Source of the DNA: Acidobacteriaceae bacterium
GTDB lineage: Bacteria > Acidobacteriota > Terriglobia > Terriglobales > Acidobacteriaceae
Direction of reading: 5' to 3'
NCBI GenBank assembly: GCA_025355505.1
Contig: JANXZM010000056.1
Location: 1-37,133, forward strand
DNA length: 37,133 nucleotides
Below are positions 1 through 8,637 of the stretch, in pieces; within the stretch, counting starts at the first letter, position 1; each line of letters begins with the position of its first letter. The translations under genes were made by a program, and so were the position numbers. Under the pieces are notes generated by a model. It was not told the origin of the DNA. It worked only from the letters and a program-made list of their open reading frames with translations, and did no database searches.

Positions 1-253
1 ATGAAATGGGTCGGATCGTCGGCGGCGCTGGTTGGTGGATAGTTGGTCATGATTTTCCCGCTCCCACTCACAAAGAACGCGGATGAGTGGGTCACCCCGC
101 TCTTTTCCTGCTTCTAAACATATCCCCCAAACTCGGTTGACCCGACCGCGTTGACAGCCTACCATTACGCCTTCGCGGACAGAGCCTGCTTTCAGCCCGG
201 CACGTAGAATCAAAGGCGAAGGCGGCAGACAGGAGTGCCCGCCTTACACTTCT
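1..253. other. Left-edge intergenic region, no supported gene
   Basis: No complete gene is visible. Reading from base 1 gives 13 codons and then TAG at 40-42, which could be the tail of a gene entering from the left but is too short to judge. Bases 63-91 form a hairpin with 8-base arms (CCCACTCA and TGAGTGGG, 13-base loop). A TTGACA at 151-156 looks like a -35 box, but no good -10 follows at the right distance. A degenerate copy of the GACAGGAGTGTCC repeat lies at about 224-242, just before the kinase start. Confidence 0.5.
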
Positions 254-2662
254 ATGGATATTGTTGGGCAGACGGTGTCCCATTACCGCGTGCTGTCGAA
301 GCTGGGCGGCGGCGGAATGGGAGTTGTTTACGAGGCGGAGGACGTCCGCCTGGGGCGGCTTGTCGCCCTGAAATTCATTCCCGATCATCTGGTGAAGGAT
401 CAGCGCTCGCTGGAGCGCTTTACACGGGAAGCGCGGGCGGCATCGCAACTCAACCACCCTAACATTTGCACCATCCACGACATTGAGGACAACGGCGGGC
501 ATCCGTTCATTGTCATGGAGAAGCTGGAAGGCGAGAGCCTGAAGCAGCGTATCCATGGCAAGGCTCTGGAGCTTGACGACTTGCTGGACATTGCGATGCA
601 GGTGGCGGATGCGCTGGCGGCTTCTCATGCCAAGGGGATTGTGCATCGCGACATCAAGCCGGCAAATATTTACCTGACTCCGAATGGGCAGGTGAAGGTT
701 CTGGATTTTGGGCTGGCAAAGCTGGCTAAGGATCAGAGTGTGGGCACGACCACGGACTCATCGCTTGAAGAATCGCTGACCCAGGTGGGAGTGATTCCGG
801 GGACGGCGGTTTATATGTCGCCGGAGCAGGCCCGGTCGGAAGATCTGGATGTGCGCAGCGACATATTTTCGTTTGGCGTGGTGCTGTTCGAGATGGCAAC
901 GGGGAAGAAACCGTTCACGGGAACGAACGTGGTGACTACGCTGCATGCGGTGATCAATTCGAAGCCGCCATCGCCGCGGTCGATCAATTCTTCCGTGCCA
1001 GCGCAACTTGAAACCATCATTGGGAAGGCGATGGAGAAGGATCGCAACCGGCGTTACAAGAACGCTGCGGAGATGAAGGCCGACCTGGTAAAGCTGAAGA
1101 AAGAAACGGAACCGACGCTGCGAAGCGGGCTTCGTCAGATGACGGGGCTGCACGTGGTAACGCACGCGTTCCAGAAACGGAGTTCGCGGGTGAACTGGAT
1201 CGTCGTTGGACTAGCGGCGGCGCTGCTGATGGCGGTGGGGACGTGGTGGCTGAGCCACAGGGCTCCGACGGTGCAGGCGCGGATACGGACAATCGCGGTG
1301 CTGCCCCTGCAAAATACTAGTAATGACGCGGAGAGCGAGTTTCTGCGTTTTGCGCTGGCGGACGAGATTGCAAATGCGCTAACGTATGCGCATTCGCTGG
1401 AAATTCGGCCATCGGCTTCGACGCAAAAATATGGCAACGGAGAGGCGGACGCTGCAAAAGCCGGGCGCGAGTTAGGCGTGGGCACGGTGGTGACGGGACA
1501 CTTCCTGCGTCAAAGCAAGATGGTGATGGTGACGCTGGAAGCAGTGGAAGTGAAAGGCAACAAGCTGATCTGGACCGGCAGGTTGAACTCGTCGGCGGAT
1601 AACTTGATCGCTCTGCAGAACCAGATGGCGAAGATAGTGCGGCAGGAACTGGTGCCGGCATTGGGCATCGCGAATGGGGCGGTGGAAAAGAGCAGCACTC
1701 CGGCGAATCGTGAAGGGTATGAGCTGTATTTGCGCAGCAAGTCGATGGCGCACGAGGGGGGAGCGAATAAGGAAGCGATCGGGATGCTGGAGCGGGCGGT
1801 GGGACTTGATTCGAATTACGCGCCGGCGTTGGAAGAGCTGGGACGGCGGTACTACTTCGATGCGATTTATTCGGGCGGCGGGGCAGCGGGGTATCGGCGC
1901 TCGAATGCGGCGTACCAGCGGGCGCTTGCGCTGGAACCGGGACGGGTGAGTGCTGCTGGACTTCTGGCGGCCAACGAAGTCGAGGCCGGGAACCTGGACA
2001 AGGCTTATGAAGACGCGTGGGCACTGGTGCGGAAGCGTCCGGATAATGCGATCGCGCATTATTCGCTGGCGTATGTACTGCGCTATGCGGGGCTGCTGGA
2101 TGTGGCGCAGAGCGAGTGCGACCAGGCGTTGGCGATCGATTCGAAGAACTACAACTGGCGTTCCTGCTCGTTTGCTTTTTTTGAGCAGGGTAAGTCGGCT
2201 CGGGCCATGGAATATCTGAGCCTGGATGCCGGCTCGGAGTGGTCGAACGCGGTGCGAGTTTCGGTGCTCATGCGTCAGGGGAAGATGCCGGAAGCCCAGC
2301 AGGCGGCGCTGCAGATGACACAGAATTCGATGTGGCTGCGGGGACTGCTGCTGGCTTGCCTGAGCAAGGCACCGGCACCGGAGGTTCACCGGCTGGCGGA
2401 GCTGGCGCAAAATGAATTATTGCCGGAGCAGGACTCGGAGTTGAAGTATTACCAGGGCACGGTGCTGGCGGCTTGCGGCGAGAAGCAGACCGCCTACGCA
2501 TTTCTGCGCAAGGCGGTGGCCGAGAATTATTGCGCGCACCAGGCGTTGCTATCCGATCCGCTGCTGGCGGGTGTGCAAGGGGAGGCGGAGTTCCGGCAGA
2601 TTGTACAAGCGGCGGCGGAATGCCAGCAAAAATTCGCGGCGGCGCAGGGGATGAGGCGGTAA
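254..2662 (+). CDS. Membrane Ser/Thr protein kinase with C-terminal TPR region
   Basis: A Hanks-type (PknB-like) kinase of 802 residues that phosphorylates proteins on Ser/Thr. The kinase domain covers about residues 10-280: glycine loop GGGGMG (18-23), ATP-binding Lys40 in VALK, catalytic HRDIKPAN with Asp133, DFG at 151-153 and a SPEQAR activation-segment motif near 189. A single membrane helix follows (about 315-335). The outer part begins with a stretch like the FlgO/TolB-N-type region often found in such proteins (IAVLPLQNTSND, about 346-470), then TPR-like helical repeats to the end. All catalytic residues are present, so it should be active. The start is the first ATG; an AGGAG lies about 19 bases upstream, too far to be a convincing ribosome site. 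The substrate is unknown; the extracytoplasmic TPRs suggest sensing by protein contact (inference). Confidence 0.9.
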   Translation: MDIVGQTVSHYRVLSKLGGGGMGVVYEAEDVRLGRLVALKFIPDHLVKDQRSLERFTREARAASQLNHPNICTIHDIEDNGGHPFIVMEKLEGESLKQRIHGKALELDDLLDIAMQVADALAASHAKGIVHRDIKPANIYLTPNGQVKVLDFGLAKLAKDQSVGTTTDSSLEESLTQVGVIPGTAVYMSPEQARSEDLDVRSDIFSFGVVLFEMATGKKPFTGTNVVTTLHAVINSKPPSPRSINSSVPAQLETIIGKAMEKDRNRRYKNAAEMKADLVKLKKETEPTLRSGLRQMTGLHVVTHAFQKRSSRVNWIVVGLAAALLMAVGTWWLSHRAPTVQARIRTIAVLPLQNTSNDAESEFLRFALADEIANALTYAHSLEIRPSASTQKYGNGEADAAKAGRELGVGTVVTGHFLRQSKMVMVTLEAVEVKGNKLIWTGRLNSSADNLIALQNQMAKIVRQELVPALGIANGAVEKSSTPANREGYELYLRSKSMAHEGGANKEAIGMLERAVGLDSNYAPALEELGRRYYFDAIYSGGGAAGYRRSNAAYQRALALEPGRVSAAGLLAANEVEAGNLDKAYEDAWALVRKRPDNAIAHYSLAYVLRYAGLLDVAQSECDQALAIDSKNYNWRSCSFAFFEQGKSARAMEYLSLDAGSEWSNAVRVSVLMRQGKMPEAQQAALQMTQNSMWLRGLLLACLSKAPAPEVHRLAELAQNELLPEQDSELKYYQGTVLAACGEKQTAYAFLRKAVAENYCAHQALLSDPLLAGVQGEAEFRQIVQAAAECQQKFAAAQGMRR

Positions 2663-2741
2663 GAACTTGCTCACCGGCGGGGGTGCGGCTCGCTTTGATA
2701 GATAGGCGACCCGGGCTGCAGCTTGTCCGCTGGCGGCAGTT

Positions 2742-2761
2742 CGCGGACAGGAGTGTCCGCG
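2742..2761. repeat. GACAGGAGTGTCC-type palindromic repeat, copy 2
   Basis: Perfect 8-base arms CGCGGACA and TGTCCGCG around a GGAG loop. Near-identical copies lie at about 224-242 and 10110-10129. It sits between the kinase stop and the PIG-L start and could fold in the PIG-L leader. Confidence 0.6.
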
Positions 2762-2795
2762 CAACACGAATCTTTTCTTGGAGAAAATCCATCAG

Positions 2796-5567
2796 ATGGT
2801 CATGTTTGCGATCTTGAAGAAGCTCGAGTTTTGGATGGTGGGCAACCGGCTGGCGGCTGCCATGCTGGTGGTGCTGCTGGCGGCTCCGACTGCGATGTTC
2901 GCCGCAGAGCCGGCTGAAAAAGCCGCGGCCGATCATTATTATGAGCTGCTGCCCCAGGAAACCGGGGCGGCGGGGCTAAAGCTGATGCTGCGGCGCTTGC
3001 AGACTACGGGGCGGCTGATGCAGGTGACGGCGCATCCCGATGACGAAGACGGCGGCATGTTAACGCTGGAATCGCGAGGCAGAGGCATATCGACGCTGCT
3101 GATGACGCTGACTCGCGGTGAAGGCGGACAGAATAAACTGGGCAGCAACCTGTTCGACGGGCTGGGCGTGTTGCGCACTCTGGAATTGCTGGCGTCGGAC
3201 CGCTATTACGGCGTCGAGCAGCGCTTCTCGCGCGTGGCTGACTTTGGATATTCGAAGACACCCGAAGAAACATTTCAGAAGTGGCAGGGGCACGATATCG
3301 CGCTGGCGGACATGGTGCGAGTGATTCGAACGTTTCGCCCGGATGTGCTGGTGGCACGGTTTTCGGGGACGGATCGGGATGGGCACGGGCATCATCAGGC
3401 GTCGGCGATATTGACGAAAGAGGCGTTCCGCGCCGCGGGCGATCCGAAGCGGTTTCCCGAGCAATTGAAAGACGGGCTGGAGCCTTGGCAACCGAAGAAG
3501 CTGTACACCGGCAACGTCTGCGGCTTTGGGGCAGCGACTTGCGACTCCGCAAACTACACCCTGCGGCTGAACACGGGAGTCAAAGACGCGGTATTGGGCA
3601 CGTCGTACGTACAGTTCGCAATGCAAGGACTGCGGCATCAGCAGTCGCAAGGAGCAGCCAACTGGACGATTGACGATGGAGACCGATTCACGTTCTACAA
3701 GCTGGTGGATTCGGTGGTGGAGTCTCCGAAAGACAAGGATGGGCACGAGCAAGATTTCTTTGACGGAATCGATACGACGCTTCCGGGGCTGGCATCACGG
3801 TTAGGTGAGAAGGAAAAGAAGGTGCCATGGGTACAAGCAGCGTTGGTTGAAGCAAAGAACAAAATTGACGAAGCGCAGGCTGCGGCAGAGAAAGAGCCTT
3901 CTTTGGCGGATGGTCCCCTGGCGGAGGCTAACGCGCTGGTCCTCAGGGCTTTCAATGGAATCTTAGACTCCCAACTCTCGGAACAGGACAAACAGAATTT
4001 TAGAAGTTTACTGGGGTTATCTGGCGAAATCGAGCGGGCACAAGCATTGGCAGAGGGTATCACCCTTCGCGCTACCGTGGATGCACCGGTTGGATCGAGG
4101 CCTGAGGACGCCTTTATGGCCGTACCGGGAAGAACTTTCGAAGTAACTGCCCGGCTGTCCACCGCCATCGGATCAGCTATCGCGGACAGCATCCGTCTGG
4201 ACCTCCCAAAGGGATGGGAGTCCAAGGTATTGTCGAGCGAGACTTCGGGAAAGAACACCGTCACGCGCTTCAAGGTTTCGGTTCCCTCGACCGCAGCTCC
4301 GACGCGACCATACTGGCATCGCAATGATCCGGAGACTGAAGCTCTCAACATCGTTGACGACGCACGCTATCAAGGACTTCCCTTCCCGCCTCCGCCCGTT
4401 TCCGCGGTCGCAAAGATCGGGAACGGGACACAGATGGTCTCTGTGGTTTGCATGGTTAAGTACAAGGACGCCTCGGGTGAAGCCGCGCGTCCGTTGGCGG
4501 TGGCGCCCGCTTTTTCGGTCATGCTTGATCCGGGTGAGCAGGTGATTCCCACGAAGGATGGCCCGCAGTCGGCAGTAAAGGTTGACGTGTCGAGCAATCT
4601 GGACGCAAAGACACTGGAGACTTCGCATGGGGCGGGAGATCCGATCAATGATGAAGGAGCGTTGCGAGTCGAAGTTCCCGAGACTTGGCGCGTTGAGCCA
4701 TCGGGAAAGGAGTTGGACTTTCATGAGCGCGGCGAGCGGCAGAGCGCCAACTTCAAGGTGCATCCCGGAAGCCGGACGAAAGGACGAAAAGAAATTCAAG
4801 CTTCGTTCAAGAGCGGACGTACCAATTATGAGGAAGGCTATTCGGTGGTCACGCGCCAGGACCTGGGGACGTTTTATTACTACCAGCCGGCCGTGCAGCG
4901 CGTCAGCATCGTGGACGTGAAGGTTCCGAAGGATCTGAAGATCGGCTACATCATGGGCGCCGGGGATGAGATTCCTACTGTGCTGCGGCAGATTGGGATG
5001 GATGTCACGCTGATTCCGGCGGAGAAGCTCGGCTCGGAAGACTTCAGCCGATATCAGACCATCGTGCTGGGGATTCGCGCTTACGATACGCAGAAAGATG
5101 TGATCGCTAACAACAAGCGGCTGCTCGATTTTGTGCAGGCCGGTGGACGGCTGGTGGTGCAGTACAACACGGTCGGATACACTGCCGCGGCTGGCGATTT
5201 TAATGCTGGGAAATTCACGCCTTATCCGGCTACTCTTAGCCGGACGCGGGTTTCTGTGGAAGAGGCGCCGGTTGCGATTCTCGATCCAGCGAATGCGATC
5301 TTCCATTCTCCGAATGAAATTACTCAGAAAGATTTTGAGGGCTGGGTTCAGGAGCGCGGGCTGTACTTCATGTCGCAGTGGGATGCGAACTTCACTCCGC
5401 TGCTGGAATCGCACGATCCGGGCGAAGGCGAGCAGAAGGGCGGGCTGCTGATCGCACACTATGGCAAGGGGACTTATATCTATACGGGATATGCGTTCTT
5501 TCGGCAATTGCCGGCGGGGGTGCCGGGGGCGGTGCGGCTGTTTGTGAATCTGGTCGGCGGTCGTTAG
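2796..5567 (+). CDS. Large secreted PIG-L family deacetylase
   Basis: A PIG-L/LmbE-family metal-dependent deacetylase, which normally removes N-acetyl groups from amino sugars. A hydrophobic signal sequence ends around ...TAMFAAEP, so the protein is probably exported. The zinc motif AHPDDE lies at about residues 79-84 and the second metal motif GHGHH at 196-200. At about 920 residues it is three to four times longer than a plain LmbE protein. The C-terminal half holds beta-rich sequence and then a ThuA/glutaminase-like fold (IVLGIRAYDT, then GGRLVVQYNT). Large proteins of this build are common in Acidobacteria; their substrate is not established. Start choice: ATG 2796 has GGAGA 11 bases upstream; TTG 2778 and ATG 2802 are alternatives. 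It follows the kinase on the same strand after about 130 bases, so co-transcription is uncertain. Confidence 0.85.
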   Translation: MVMFAILKKLEFWMVGNRLAAAMLVVLLAAPTAMFAAEPAEKAAADHYYELLPQETGAAGLKLMLRRLQTTGRLMQVTAHPDDEDGGMLTLESRGRGISTLLMTLTRGEGGQNKLGSNLFDGLGVLRTLELLASDRYYGVEQRFSRVADFGYSKTPEETFQKWQGHDIALADMVRVIRTFRPDVLVARFSGTDRDGHGHHQASAILTKEAFRAAGDPKRFPEQLKDGLEPWQPKKLYTGNVCGFGAATCDSANYTLRLNTGVKDAVLGTSYVQFAMQGLRHQQSQGAANWTIDDGDRFTFYKLVDSVVESPKDKDGHEQDFFDGIDTTLPGLASRLGEKEKKVPWVQAALVEAKNKIDEAQAAAEKEPSLADGPLAEANALVLRAFNGILDSQLSEQDKQNFRSLLGLSGEIERAQALAEGITLRATVDAPVGSRPEDAFMAVPGRTFEVTARLSTAIGSAIADSIRLDLPKGWESKVLSSETSGKNTVTRFKVSVPSTAAPTRPYWHRNDPETEALNIVDDARYQGLPFPPPPVSAVAKIGNGTQMVSVVCMVKYKDASGEAARPLAVAPAFSVMLDPGEQVIPTKDGPQSAVKVDVSSNLDAKTLETSHGAGDPINDEGALRVEVPETWRVEPSGKELDFHERGERQSANFKVHPGSRTKGRKEIQASFKSGRTNYEEGYSVVTRQDLGTFYYYQPAVQRVSIVDVKVPKDLKIGYIMGAGDEIPTVLRQIGMDVTLIPAEKLGSEDFSRYQTIVLGIRAYDTQKDVIANNKRLLDFVQAGGRLVVQYNTVGYTAAAGDFNAGKFTPYPATLSRTRVSVEEAPVAILDPANAIFHSPNEITQKDFEGWVQERGLYFMSQWDANFTPLLESHDPGEGEQKGGLLIAHYGKGTYIYTGYAFFRQLPAGVPGAVRLFVNLVGGR

Positions 5568-5690
5568 TCGTTGGTTTTCACCTTCCTCTGTGTACCTTGT
5601 GGTTCAGGCTTTTTTTGACCCCAGGGGCACGGGGCTTGCACAGGGGATACAGGGGAATTTTTTTAGCTTACGTTTGCCGCGAAGTCTTCC

Positions 5691-7175
5691 ATGCCAATCG
5701 CCGACAAAGCCGTGCACACAGCGTCAGCCGGAACTCCTCTGGTGCGCGGCATCGGCCTTGGCTCCGCTACTGCGCTGAACATGATTGACATGATCGGCGT
5801 GGGACCGTTTATTACGATTCCGCTGATCGTGACCGTGATGGGTGGTCCGCAGGCCATGCTGGGGTGGATACTGGGCGCGGTGCTGGCCGTCTGCGATGGG
5901 CTGGTGTGGGCGGAACTGGGCGCGGCGATGCCGGGGTCGGGCGGGTCTTACCGTTATTTGAAAGAGATCTACGGGCCGCAGAAGTTGGGGCGGGCGGTTT
6001 CCTTCCTCTTTATCTGGCAACTCTCTTTCAGCGCTCCGCTTTCGATTGCTTCGGGAGCGGTGGGGCTCTCGCAGTACGCGGCTTTTTTCTGGCCGGGACT
6101 GGAGCGGGTTTGGGCTTCGCGTACATTGAGCCTGAATCTGCCGCTGCTTGGGCAACTGCAAGTCACCTGGGTGGCGATGCCCGCTACTTTGCTGGCGATT
6201 GGAGTCTGCCTGTTTACGGCGTTTCTGCTTTACCGGCGGATCACGGCGATCTCGTGGCTTTCTAAGCTGCTCTGGGTCGGGGTGATGGGGACGATTGGGT
6301 GGATCATTTTCGCTGGCCTCACTCACTTCAATGCGCGACAGGCATTTGATTTTCCTCCGGGCGCGTTTTCGCTTTCGCGTGACTTCTTTCACGGGCTGGG
6401 CGGGGCGATGCTGATCGCTGCTTATGACTATTGGGGCTATTACAACGTGTGTTTCCTTGGGGATGAAATCAAGAATCCCGGGAAAAATATTCCGCGGGCG
6501 TTGTTGCTATCCATTCTGGCGGTGGCGTGTCTATATGTAGTGATGAACGTCAGCATTCTCGGCGTGGTGCCGTGGCGGGAGCTGGCGCAGTCGGGGGCGT
6601 CGAACAGCAAGCTCTATGTAATTTCAACTTTTATGCAGCGAGCCTACGGGCATGGGGCGGCGTCAGTGGTGTCGGCGCTGGTGATGTGGACGGCGTTTGC
6701 TTCGGTGTTCTCGCTGACGCTGGGTTATTCGCGGGTACCATACGCGGCGGCCGTGGACGGAAATTATTTTCGGGCGTTTGCCCGGGTGCATCCCGTGTAT
6801 CAGTTTCCTTATGTTTCTTTGCTGGCGCTGGCGGGCGTGGCGGCGTTGTTCTGTTTTCTGCGGCTGGCGGATTTGATTGCTGCGCTGGTGGTGATCCGAA
6901 TCCTCCTGCAATTCCTGGTACAGAGCATTGGCATCATTGTGCTCCGGATCCGGCGTCCTGAGATGGCGCGTCCATTTCGAATGTGGCTTTATCCGGTGCC
7001 GGCGCTGCTGGCAGCGGGCAGCTTCATTTTCATTCTGGTTTCGCGGAAGGGGTTTTTGAAAGAGATCCGGTATGCGGCGGTAATTCTCATCGTCGGGATT
7101 GTGGTTTATTGTTTGCGGGCTTGGCGGCGGCGGGAGTGGCCGTTCGGGGATTCCTCGTTAGTCGGTGGTCATTAG
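5691..7175 (+). CDS. APC-family amino acid permease
   Basis: An inner-membrane transporter of the amino acid-polyamine-organocation family, 494 residues with about 12 hydrophobic helices. Helix 1 carries a glycine-rich unwound segment (MIDMIGVGPFI), and the family motif PGSGGSYRYLKEIYG follows helix 2. After helix 6 comes DEIKNPGKNIPRA, typical of APC carriers. Substrate cannot be read from sequence; amino acid uptake is the family default. The ATG has only a weak ribosome site. The C terminus (WPFGDSSLVGGH) is abrupt, and its stop codon abuts a fragment of a different transporter (7176-7342), so the end of this gene may lie at an old recombination junction. Confidence 0.85.
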   Translation: MPIADKAVHTASAGTPLVRGIGLGSATALNMIDMIGVGPFITIPLIVTVMGGPQAMLGWILGAVLAVCDGLVWAELGAAMPGSGGSYRYLKEIYGPQKLGRAVSFLFIWQLSFSAPLSIASGAVGLSQYAAFFWPGLERVWASRTLSLNLPLLGQLQVTWVAMPATLLAIGVCLFTAFLLYRRITAISWLSKLLWVGVMGTIGWIIFAGLTHFNARQAFDFPPGAFSLSRDFFHGLGGAMLIAAYDYWGYYNVCFLGDEIKNPGKNIPRALLLSILAVACLYVVMNVSILGVVPWRELAQSGASNSKLYVISTFMQRAYGHGAASVVSALVMWTAFASVFSLTLGYSRVPYAAAVDGNYFRAFARVHPVYQFPYVSLLALAGVAALFCFLRLADLIAALVVIRILLQFLVQSIGIIVLRIRRPEMARPFRMWLYPVPALLAAGSFIFILVSRKGFLKEIRYAAVILIVGIVVYCLRAWRRREWPFGDSSLVGGH

Positions 7176-7342
7176 CAGAATGTGGGCGCGGGCTGGCTGA
7201 TGACGCAGATGACCATGAATCCCCTGATGGTTGGGCTGGTGCAGGCGGCTGCGCCGCTGCCGGTGTTCCTGGTAATCCGGCGGGCGCGGTGGCAAAAAGG
7301 AATCGAGCCCGGCCTACTGTTGTACTGCGCTTGCCGATCTAG
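7176..7342 (+). pseudogene. Remnant of an MFS_3-type exporter, frameshifted
   Basis: Directly after the permease stop, the +3 frame of base 7176 reads QNVGAGWLMTQMTMNPLMVG and then LVQAAAPLPVFLV. This matches the first two helices of MFS_3 (enterobactin-exporter-like) proteins, whose usual form is WMQ-VGAGWLMT-L-PLMVALVQ-A--LP-FLL. Near 7276 the frame shifts, and the next conserved piece (PAGAVAKRNR, like PAGALADI-DRR) continues in another frame to TAG at 7340. No start codon, first half-helix or later domains remain. It is a dead fragment of about 55 codons. The rest of the 7176-7523 gap holds nothing I recognise. Confidence 0.7.
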
Positions 7343-7523
7343 CTGCAAAATAACGCAGCACCGGCGATCAACCGCAGCTTGAAAATTCCGGAAGGCGAAT
7401 TCATCTCCGCGGCAGAGGCCATGCCGGAAAATAAACACTTCAACCCAGCAAAGGACGACTTGAACCGCTTGAAAAAATGGCTTCTCCCGTCGCTCCACCT
7501 CAGCTTACTAAGCACCCATCGGG
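7343..7523. other. Intergenic remainder between MFS remnant and thrB
   Basis: No gene, strong hairpin or known motif is visible. With the remnant before it, this makes a gap of about 350 bases between the permease (+) and homoserine kinase (-), whose 3' ends converge here. Confidence 0.5.
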
Positions 7524-8492
7524 CTACCTTGTTGCAGGCGGGGGATGATGCTTCTTCCAGTCGGCTCCATCACGTCCACCGTGGAGCGCGATCTCGGTGA
7601 GAATAAGTTCGGCGGTGAGGCGGCGCTTGGTGAGGTGAGCAGCGACTCTCTGCTTCGCCTTTTTCGACGGAACCTTCGCGTCGAGGAACACCAGCACGGA
7701 TGGTCCCGCTCCGCTGAGGGCGGCGCCGAGGATGCCAGAATCTCCGGTGAGTTCCTTGAGCGCGGGAAGCAGCGGACAGAGTGGCGCGCGATAAGGCTGG
7801 TGGATGCGGTCTTCCAGAGCCGAGGAAAGGAGGTCGGGACGATCTTGCGTGAAGGCCGCGAGCAGGAGCATCGAATTCTGGATGTTGGTAACGGCGTCGG
7901 CGCGCGAGTACTGCAGCGGCAGCACCCGGCGGGCTTGCTCGGTCGAGAGTAAAACATCCGGAACCACCAGCAGCAGCGGCCACTTCCCTTTCGGCTTCAC
8001 TTCAACTACCTGTGCCTGAACCTGGTTGGCCATGCGAGCCACCGTGAGCGCGCCCATCCAGCAGGCAGAGGCGTTGTCGGGATGATGCTCGCGCATGGAA
8101 GCTTCGCCGACGATGCGGTCATTTTTCCAGCGCAGATGCCCGAAATGTACCGCCAGCGCGATGCCAGCCAGGCGGGCGGCGGCGGACGATCCGCAACCTC
8201 TGCCAATGGGAATCTCGTTTTCGATGTGGATGCGCAGGGGCGCGATCTTGCGGTTCTCCGATTCGAGGACCTCGCAATAGGTGGTGACGATGAGGTGGTT
8301 CTCCATCCGAGCGCAGACCTGCGCATCGCGGCCTTCGGCGGTAACGAAGAAGTCGGGCGCGCGTTCGGCGCGCAAGCGGAGATGGAAATCCAGCGCGAGG
8401 GCGGCAGCATCAAAAGCAGGGCCCAGGTTGGCAGAGGTCGCCGGCAGCGCCAGGCGCAGCGAGCGGTCTAAAGATGTGGGACGTGAGGGCAT
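7524..8492 (-). CDS. thrB: Homoserine kinase
   Basis: Phosphorylates homoserine to O-phosphohomoserine, the substrate of threonine synthase, in the cytoplasm. It is a GHMP-family kinase of 322 residues, near the usual length of about 300. The N-terminal PATSANLGPAFD (17-28) is typical of ThrB, the ATP loop is PIGRGCGSSAAA (95-106), and the C-terminal GHMP motif is LSGAGPSVLVF. It lies downstream of threonine synthase in the same direction with a 145-base gap. That gap contains a terminator-like hairpin ending 18 bases before this ATG, and no clear Shine-Dalgarno site is present, so its expression may differ from that of thrC. Confidence 0.9.
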   Translation of the reverse strand: MPSRPTSLDRSLRLALPATSANLGPAFDAAALALDFHLRLRAERAPDFFVTAEGRDAQVCARMENHLIVTTYCEVLESENRKIAPLRIHIENEIPIGRGCGSSAAARLAGIALAVHFGHLRWKNDRIVGEASMREHHPDNASACWMGALTVARMANQVQAQVVEVKPKGKWPLLLVVPDVLLSTEQARRVLPLQYSRADAVTNIQNSMLLLAAFTQDRPDLLSSALEDRIHQPYRAPLCPLLPALKELTGDSGILGAALSGAGPSVLVFLDAKVPSKKAKQRVAAHLTKRRLTAELILTEIALHGGRDGADWKKHHPPPATR

Positions 8493-8497
8493 AGGTT

Positions 8498-8534
8498 AGA
8501 AAGAAAACTCTTCGGCGGCATAAAGGCCGCCGAA
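8498..8534 (-). terminator. Terminator- or attenuator-like hairpin between thrC and thrB
   Basis: Perfect 9-base arms TTCGGCGGC (8511-8519) and GCCGCCGAA (8526-8534) with a 6-base loop. Read on the minus strand, the stem is followed by GAGTTTTCTTTC, a T-rich tail, just before the thrB start. It could end thrC transcripts or attenuate thrB. Similar GCCGCC hairpins could also simply be dispersed repeats. Confidence 0.5.
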
Positions 8535-8637
8535 ACAATAGAAATAAAAGACTTTAGCCCGGCCTAGCCTAAGCAGAATCCCCTGCAATCGACGCTGCCG
8601 TTGAACTGTTTTTTATACACGAGTTTGCGGCGAACTG

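Noticed and set aside
4173-5507. 444-codon minus-strand frame inside the PIG-L gene
   Set aside because: Arg/His/Leu-rich shadow with no recognisable motif, opposite a clear gene.
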